Part shown: positions 57,847-64,000 of the stretch, piece by piece
Position numbering within the stretch: the first letter of the stretch is position 1
Layout: each line of letters starts with the position of its first letter
NCBI RefSeq assembly: GCF_016086655.4
Contig: NC_052136.2
Location: forward strand, 41,284,492-41,348,491
DNA: 64,000 nucleotides
Reading direction: 5' to 3'
From: Lepeophtheirus salmonis
Lineage: Eukaryota > Arthropoda > Copepoda > Siphonostomatoida > Caligidae
Program-made: the position numbers and the translations under genes
Notes under the pieces: generated by a model
Database searches by the model: none
What the model saw: only the letters and a program-made list of their open reading frames with translations
Told to the model about the DNA's origin: nothing

Positions 57847-60800
57847 ATGACGTCCACACGGAGTGGACACAAACGTCTTGGTGCCTCTTCTGCCATAGAA
57901 ATTGAAATCGAGCGTTCACGTGAAGAGAGTAACTGGAAGAGAATCGTGGATCTTGCTGAGCAAGTTAAACAAAGGCCTGATAAACAGTTTGAAACTCTGG
58001 CAAGCTTTCTAATTGGAGAAGGGAAATTGGAAGAGTTTTTAGAAGAAAATCCTCCCAAGGAGACTAATATACCTAAAGCAAAAACAGGACTTCAAGATGC
58101 TAAGCAATGTCTTAATCGTACCATTGGTGAAGAAGCCAAAAAATTAGGGGTTCATTTGGATTCTTTTATTTTATTAGGTGAGGGTCACTCTCAATAAATC
58201 TTTGTTTCGTTCATGCTTCTGACTTTTCCTTGAAATCACAAATTTAGGTAAAATTCATTTTGCTCAAGGTCTTTACAATGAAGCATTAAAGTACTATGAA
58301 AAGGCTCAATTAGATATGCTGGAAGAAAAAGCTCTTCCGCCTAGGAGTTTAAAAATAATTGCCGAAGCCTTTGCCATCAAAGGCCTTTGTTATGAAAAAA
58401 TACCCCTTCAAAATACATCAAAACACAAATCGATTGAACGTGAGAATAATATCCTCCGTTTTTACGAATTAGCTGCAGACCTTACTTTGTTATTCCTTCA
58501 AACGGCGGATAGAGCATCTTCAACTGCTGGATACGGAACTGGAACTGCAAATCAGTCTACTTGGTCTGTTACTTCTGTCGGGACCGGAGGATCCTCTTCA
58601 TCTCCCATACCCTCTTTCAATAATGTGCAACATAAATTAGGTTACATTTTAGAGACTGTTCTTCTTAAAGCTCCTGCATTATGTATTCGATCGAATGACA
58701 TTAATAAAGCAATTAATAGATTTCGTACCATGCTCTTTGCTGAAGAATCAGAATCAACCAAGGTTTGTTTAATGTTAAATTTGTAAATTATTTATTATGC
58801 TTAATGACAATGTTCCATATTTGCAGAGCATTAGACAAAATGTTTGCAAGCAATTGAGCGAAACTTTACTCCAACAAGTAAGTGATGTCGCGTATCATAA
58901 GCCAGAAGTTGAATCATCGCCACAACATCAAAAAAGAACTGCTTCACGTAATTATTTAATGGACTCACCTTGGAAGCCACGAAAACACGCGGTTCAATCT
59001 AATTCTCAGACACAAGTTGGAACACTTAATGACTCCAGCATTTTTCACCCAAGATCTAGAATTGAGGAAATAGTTCTTTTACTCTTGATTGCCGAATATT
59101 TGGCTAGTAAAGAAGCTGTTTTGAGTCAGAGTCCAGAGTTTAGGGATACACGAAAAAGAACCTATCATAACGCAACTGTTATTTATGATATTTTATCTGT
59201 AACTTTGTCTCGATTTTCTCAATTTCATCTTTTGTCTGATGTCTTGGAAAGGTCTATGAAATTTTCATTTGGTGAGAGCCATTCATGGACTCAATTTGCA
59301 TTAAACCTCGCAGCAGAGGGGCAATACTATCGAGCTGTGATAGTTTATCGTCAAGTGGCTCATCTGAATGATGAAGAAGTTGGGCCAAGCTTGGTGATGG
59401 CTCGATTATGCTATGAAAAGTTGGCTCGGCACGATGAAGGATTGGACTGGTCAAAACGAGCATTGAGTAAGGATAAATCTGGGTTACACAAAGGGAGATG
59501 TAATGTGTACTTAGGAATAGGCTATTCTTTATTGTCATACGAACAAGAGAATGAAAAGGATAGAAATGAAACTCTGAATTTAGCATCTAACTGCTTTGAA
59601 AATGCAGTCAAATTTGATCCTAATGATCACCTTGCTGAATTTTATTTAGCCTATCATTCGGCGCGAAGAAGAAGAATTCATGAAGCCAGTGATAGAGTTC
59701 GTCGAGCCTTGAAGCTTCAACCTGATCATCTTGCTTCTCTGCATTTGTTTATTTTACTTCTATCTGCTTCAGGGGAGCGTGAGGCTGCTCTAGAACTTAC
59801 GACTCAGACATTGGAAGAGTACCCTGACTCTATTGCTTTAATGACTCTGAAAGTTAATTTAGAAGAAGTTGTCAAAGGACCCAGTGTTGCCATTTTAACA
59901 GTAAAGAAAATGCTTAGTCAATGGCAGAATTTAAACTATGATCAAGTGAGTTTATTCATATATTTATTTTTATTTTTATACTAAAACTTAACACGTTAAA
60001 TTACGATTATATTTTTATAGAACTCCTTTACAAAAAACCCCTCTTCATCAAGTGCATATGATGCTCTTTCTGACAAGGACTCTGTTTCACTCCATGCCCA
60101 AAGTATAACAGCCTCACATATAGAAAGAACTTTGAGCGAAGTAGCAAGTTCTTTGTCTTCTAGTCATCAATTTATTTCCAAAGAGAACTATTCTTCGTCC
60201 TCGTATGCTCAAATGAGGATATGGCTATTAGCAGCAGAGTTGCATCTTCATCAAGGAAATGTAGAGGCTGCGGATCTATGTGTAAATGAAGCAAAACAGA
60301 TTTCTCCATTGAATCATCACATCATGTATGTAAAGGGACTTATCAATGAGAAAATAGGTAATGCATGATTTGACAATATATCTTAAATATATATTATTTC
60401 TTGCCATTGAATAGGAGAGCTTTCAGATGCTCAACAATGTTTTGAAAATTGTCTTGGAGTAAATCCATCTTTTATCAATGGGCTCTATTACTTAGCTAAA
60501 GTATACACAGCTCAGGGTTACCATAGATTGGCAGAACAAACTTTAAAAACTGGTTTAAGGTACGTCCAATTTTTCATAGCATATCATTTGGTTATAATTA
60601 ATAAACGCTTATACTTATGTCTTAGGCTGGACCCCAACAACGAGTCCCTTTGGCGTTTAACAGGGGAAGTAACAGAGGCAATTGCTCTAGAAATTATGGA
60701 GTCGTATGAGGATGAACCTAATGATACGGTTCATATTAAAGAGGAGTCAGAGTCAACTCCGTCAGAAGAGAGTAGGAATTTTTTGCTTGAGGAGGCTAAA

Positions 60801-60902
60801 AAGTTATTTAGTCGATCCTCTAATTGTCATGCCATATCTTTGTCTGTTCAAACCTCCTCACCCATTTTACCTTTTACAACTATACCTTTAGTATTTGAGT
60901 AG
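57847..60902 (+). CDS. TTC7: Tetratricopeptide repeat protein 7 (TTC7)
   Basis: Six exons: 57847-58177, 58248-58762, 58827-59945, 60021-60357, 60415-60559, 60626-60902. They join in frame to 2,724 nt, 907 aa (human about 845-860). The family N-terminus (EIEIERSREESNWKRIVDLA), then ALKYYEKAQLD, EAFAIKGLCYEKIP, ELAADLTLLFLQ, ERSMKFSFGESHSWTQFALN, FYLAYHSARRRRIHEASDRV, LHLFILLLSASGEREAALEL, ERTLSEVASSL and the terminal SPILPFTTIPLVF all match TTC7A/B in order. TTC7 is an alpha-helical scaffold that, with EFR3 and FAM126/hyccin, holds PI4-kinase III alpha at the plasma membrane for PI4P synthesis. Introns are 62-75 bases. Its first exon is continuous with the last Snapin exon. There is an AATAAA at 60949. 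Confidence 0.95.
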
Positions 60903-60948
60903 CTCTTTCACTTTAATTTATTGTTATAAGTAAAATAATTAAAAATGA

Positions 60949-60954
60949 AATAAA
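60949..60954 (+). terminator. Poly(A) signal of TTC7
   Basis: AATAAA 47 bases after the TTC7 stop, in an AT-rich tail. Confidence 0.6.
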
Positions 60955-61984
60955 TTTATTATTATTAGGATATATTTATGTAATATCTAATATATGGCAT
61001 GAATATATAAATTTGCTTGTTAAAACTTAATCAAATAATATTTGGATTGGCTTTTTCTTTTATGATACTTTGATGTTACTATATGCGTTTATTTTTATAC
61101 ATCAACCTGTAAAAAATGACACTTTCTAGGGTCGTAGGAAGCAATTTTTAGTATGAGGAGATGAGCGTGAAATTTTTTAACATGACACATTATTATGCTC
61201 TATACGCATACCAGATCCTTCAGCTATTATGCTTTTTGAATAACCATATTTTGTAAGTATTTTAATCGACCAGAGTTGCTCAAATTTTATTAGACCTTCG
61301 TTGGTTCAAAAACTTTCCTGGCGAACACTAAATTCTAATAATTGTATGCCCTTTATAGCGTAACTTTCGCTCAAGAAGCTTTTCGTGAAGAAGAAGTAAA
61401 CTAACATAGGATAATGCCATTTTCATGAGCAGGTCCCACGGAAGTGCTATGTCCAGTAGAATTTAGATTTTAGAGTTCCGTTCCAATAGTACTTCAAAAA
61501 AATTCAAGAAATCAAGGTTAATATTTTTTTTACTTTTTTAAATATGGTTATTGTGAAATATGAAGAGCTGATAAAGCAATTATTTTATCTATAATATATC
61601 TTTTTCAAATAAGTTGAAATGTTCCTTTCATAAATATTCATTCAAAAATAATTGCATACCAGTAGCGGGATGTATGATTTAAACCAGGATTTGAAAAACC
61701 CAAGCATGGGGATAATAAGGCCTCTAGACATTAAAGGGGGCTCTATAAAAATGTATCTCAATTATTTTTAATAAAAAAATTATTATGTATGTTGAAAAAA
61801 TATTATACTTTTGGAATATTGAGCCACCTGCAACAATTTGCAAATTATGAACCCAACTGGGCCCAAACGTTAAAAATCAACCTTGCGTATCAATACTTAA
61901 AACGGTTAAGTATTTTGTAGTACTAAATTTATGAATTTTCTCACTTTTACTTCCTAAATCTTGACCCTGTCCCTTCTATAAAAG
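60955..61984. other. Intergenic stretch without a recognisable gene
   Basis: About 1 kb with no open frame over 60 codons on either strand and no repeat that I could pair inside the window. Confidence 0.5.
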
Positions 61985-62420
61985 ATGAAGGGGAGCATAA
62001 GGTGACCTAAAACGACAACAACCATAACTTGCTGTGGGTATTTGGCCTTCATGATCCTAAGAATGTAATAAGCAATTTTTGATACCATCTATTGTTCCTC
62101 GAGTTATGTTTCTGGGCTGGACAGAAATGTTCTCATCTGATAAGAACCAGACAAGATCTTTCACGGTAGGCTTCTGTTTTAGTTTGATAAAAGCCTTGGT
62201 TCGGGTGACACTTTCCTCACTTTTGAGGGGATTTGCGACGTTCATAGCTATTGTACTGTTTGTCTTCATTGAGGGCATAATGGGTAGTTGAACGGGATTG
62301 TCAAGTTGATGCTGTCAGCGATCACATTCATCGATTTGCCTGGATTCTTTTCAATTCTCTTTGTTTATTTTCCTTGACAAAGCTGGATTTCGGACAATTT
62401 TGATCGCCTCCGGGTCACAA
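61985..62420 (-). pseudogene. Mariner transposase remnant
   Basis: On the - strand, shifted frames give in order RIEKNPGKSMNVIADSINL, then KLKQKPTVKDLVWFLSDENI, then MKAKYPQQVMVVVVLGHLML. These correspond to mariner KIEEDPTKSM-KLA-E, the catalytic (I/W)FSDEK segment, and T-HP-QVMVLGV---G. Asp of SDE is present, but at least two frameshifts and stops break the gene, and no terminal repeats were seen. Its protein relatives differ from those of the 18449 and 24443 elements. The + strand open frames 62079-62291 and 62361-62594 are shadows. Confidence 0.75.
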
Positions 62421-62814
62421 AGCTTGATGGAAATCATAGTAAGTAGGTCTTCAACATCCTGTTCCCACAGGTTTTCTAAACTTTTAGACGAATCGAGTAG
62501 TGTGTTCGACCACTTTAGACCAAAAACGCATTTTATATTTTACCGTTTTAAATTGCAAAAAATACACACAAGGTCACAACGTTTTTGTTACTGATTAAAA
62601 GAAGACAAATGTATGTTGTCATAAGGGAGCATAATGATCTACTGATATGTTAGAGTGACATTTTTACTGTACTTAATCTCAATTAGTGTGTGTACGCTGA
62701 AGAGAACGGCATAAAAGCCTGGATATGACTAGTGATGAACATTATGTGTATTTTTGGTGCGTTGAAAAAAGAAACCAAAAAATCGTATGGTAACCCTGAC
62801 TATTTAAAGAATGT

Positions 62815-63030
62815 TTTGGAGGAGAGCAGCTTAGCTGCCATGATGTTTTATTAGATCAGCTATAATCAGCTTTGATGAGGAATGAAGGGGAGAATGAAAT
62901 AAACAAGGACATTGAGAAGAATTACTCCGATGTCGATCCTCAATTCTACTCTGTGTCCAACAAGTACAAACAATTATAATTCTGCAACAAATCCACAATG
63001 TTACTGTCCGTCTTCTCTGAACACACACAT
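62815..63030. repeat. Dispersed repeat, copy B (partner at 8875-9080)
   Basis: Same-orientation match to 8875-9080: GAATGTT-TGGA-GAGAG, TTACTCCGATGTCGATC, ACAATTATAATTCTGCAACA and AATCCACA-TGTTACTGT. The intervening text is diverged. The - strand open frame 62831-63028 is not conserved in copy A. Confidence 0.55.
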
Positions 63031-64000
63031 TTTCAATATAATTTAATTTAGTAGAAAAGGAAGTTCACTACTGAGGAGTTAAATAATAATGACAACAGCA
63101 GAGGAAAAGAAAATTCATTCTTCAGATTACCAATTCCAAAAAATACATATGATTTGCATCACTAAATATGACCGTTGAGGACGGTTGGATTTTTCATATA
63201 TTTTCTTTAAGCAATTGTCTACATTTCTAAACTATACTTAGTTATTATTTGATTGTTAAAACACAGTAAAATGCCTTTTCACATCGAGCTTTTTTATCTA
63301 CTTGTAAACTCGACTGTCAAAAAGGGGGGGGGGAAATAGAAATATATATTAGGGTTAGTCTTCTGTATTTTTCTTGTTCCCAACTGTTGAATGTTATTTG
63401 GAGATTAATCATTAAATGCATTGAATTGATTATAATTTTATCATGAAATCAAGATTAAAAATCATATTTATCAACCAAACCTCGACAGATGAAACTCTTT
63501 TTCAAGAACTACATCTCTAATGCCTTAAGTTTTTGACGTTTTTGAACACACTCTTTTTAAAAATTATTTGTTTAGGTTTTTGTTTGAATGATAACTGAGA
63601 GTTTAGGGATGAAAATATGTACTCGCACAAATCTACAATTGTCCCAATATTGTTACTTAGGATTGTTTATTTATGCTGGGAGAAATCAATGGGTGGGGGG
63701 GGGATGGGCTCGTTCCAAATAATTTTTTCAGTAGTATTATTTATTAACCATATTAATGGTGAGTCATTCATAGTCACTCCAATAACAAAATCAAGCCCCC
63801 AATAACAAAACCGTGATGACGGCACTGTTATGAAATAGAAACCATTAGATTACTTCCTTTTTCATTGATTGTTTGCTGATTTTGAAGAGATACAACAGTC
63901 TTAACGTGTACGTATCACCAAGGAAAATATTCTTATCTAAGTACATATTCTACAACGTTATCTCTCAAAATTGATTGATATATTTTGTCAAAATTTCATA
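63031..64000. other. Intergenic stretch without a recognisable gene
   Basis: AT-rich with G runs near 63325 and 63700. The frame 63617-63805 (+) passes through a G run and has no family features. Nothing else was supported. Confidence 0.45.

Noticed and set aside
57786..58058. 90-codon - strand frame across the Snapin-TTC7 junction.
   Set aside because: Antisense to two strongly conserved coding sequences.
59254..59586. 110-codon - strand frame inside TTC7.
   Set aside because: Antisense shadow; the + strand matches TTC7 continuously.
1..64000. CRISPR arrays, bacterial operons, rRNA or tRNA genes.
   Set aside because: No regularly spaced repeats, no ribosomal RNA-like blocks, and no cloverleaf with a convincing T-loop were found by eye; the genes are spliced eukaryotic genes. 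A tRNA scan would be decisive for weak candidates.

Overview
The window looks like nuclear DNA from an arthropod. The AT-rich base composition, short GT-AG introns inside compact genes, very long introns elsewhere, and the heavy load of decayed Tc1/mariner, piggyBac, P-element and copia fragments suggest a crustacean, most likely a caligid copepod such as the salmon louse. The species is inference; nothing in the sequence proves it. I joined exons by hand from splice signals and reading phase, without transcript data.

Layout. (1) From 1 to about 22.6 kb there is no host gene I can support. The region holds transposon wreckage: piggyBac C-terminal pieces (1.8-2.5 kb), a THAP/P-element transposase (7.6-8.6 kb), a copia RNase H end (14.7-15.0 kb), an internally deleted mariner with intact ends (18.4-19.1 kb), and a family of short elements edged by G or C runs. 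(2) From about 30.5 to 55.1 kb (possibly from 22.9 kb) on the + strand lies one very large gene of the PLEKHA5/6/7 (PEPP) pleckstrin-homology family. I trace 18 coding exons that join with consistent phase into about 3,079 codons. Three candidate alternative first exons (22.9, 30.6/31.9 and 35.8 kb) all end in the same phase and fit the same exon at 39,477. Its 5' introns contain a second deleted mariner, a TA-flanked MITE with an internal tandem duplication, and a two-exon open gene on the opposite strand (36.2-37.0 kb) that I cannot identify.

(3) From 55.9 to 60.9 kb there is a compact cluster. MRPL35 (mitochondrial ribosomal protein bL35m, - strand) converges on the PLEKHA gene and is divergent, across 542 bp, from Snapin (+). 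The Snapin stop codon is only 8 bases before the ATG of TTC7 (+), and both lie in one uninterrupted exon, so the pair looks bicistronic. (4) From 61 to 64 kb there is another mariner transposase remnant and a second copy of a repeat also seen at 8.9 kb.

Functionally, the PLEKHA protein would bind phosphoinositides at cell membranes and junctions. TTC7 is a scaffold of the complex that places PI4-kinase III alpha at the plasma membrane, and Snapin serves BLOC-1/SNARE trafficking. The neighbours therefore share a loose membrane-lipid and trafficking theme, while MRPL35 serves mitochondrial translation. The most unusual observations are the Snapin-TTC7 arrangement, the nested antisense gene, and several splice sites where a 2- to 14-base shift of acceptor opens a different reading frame.
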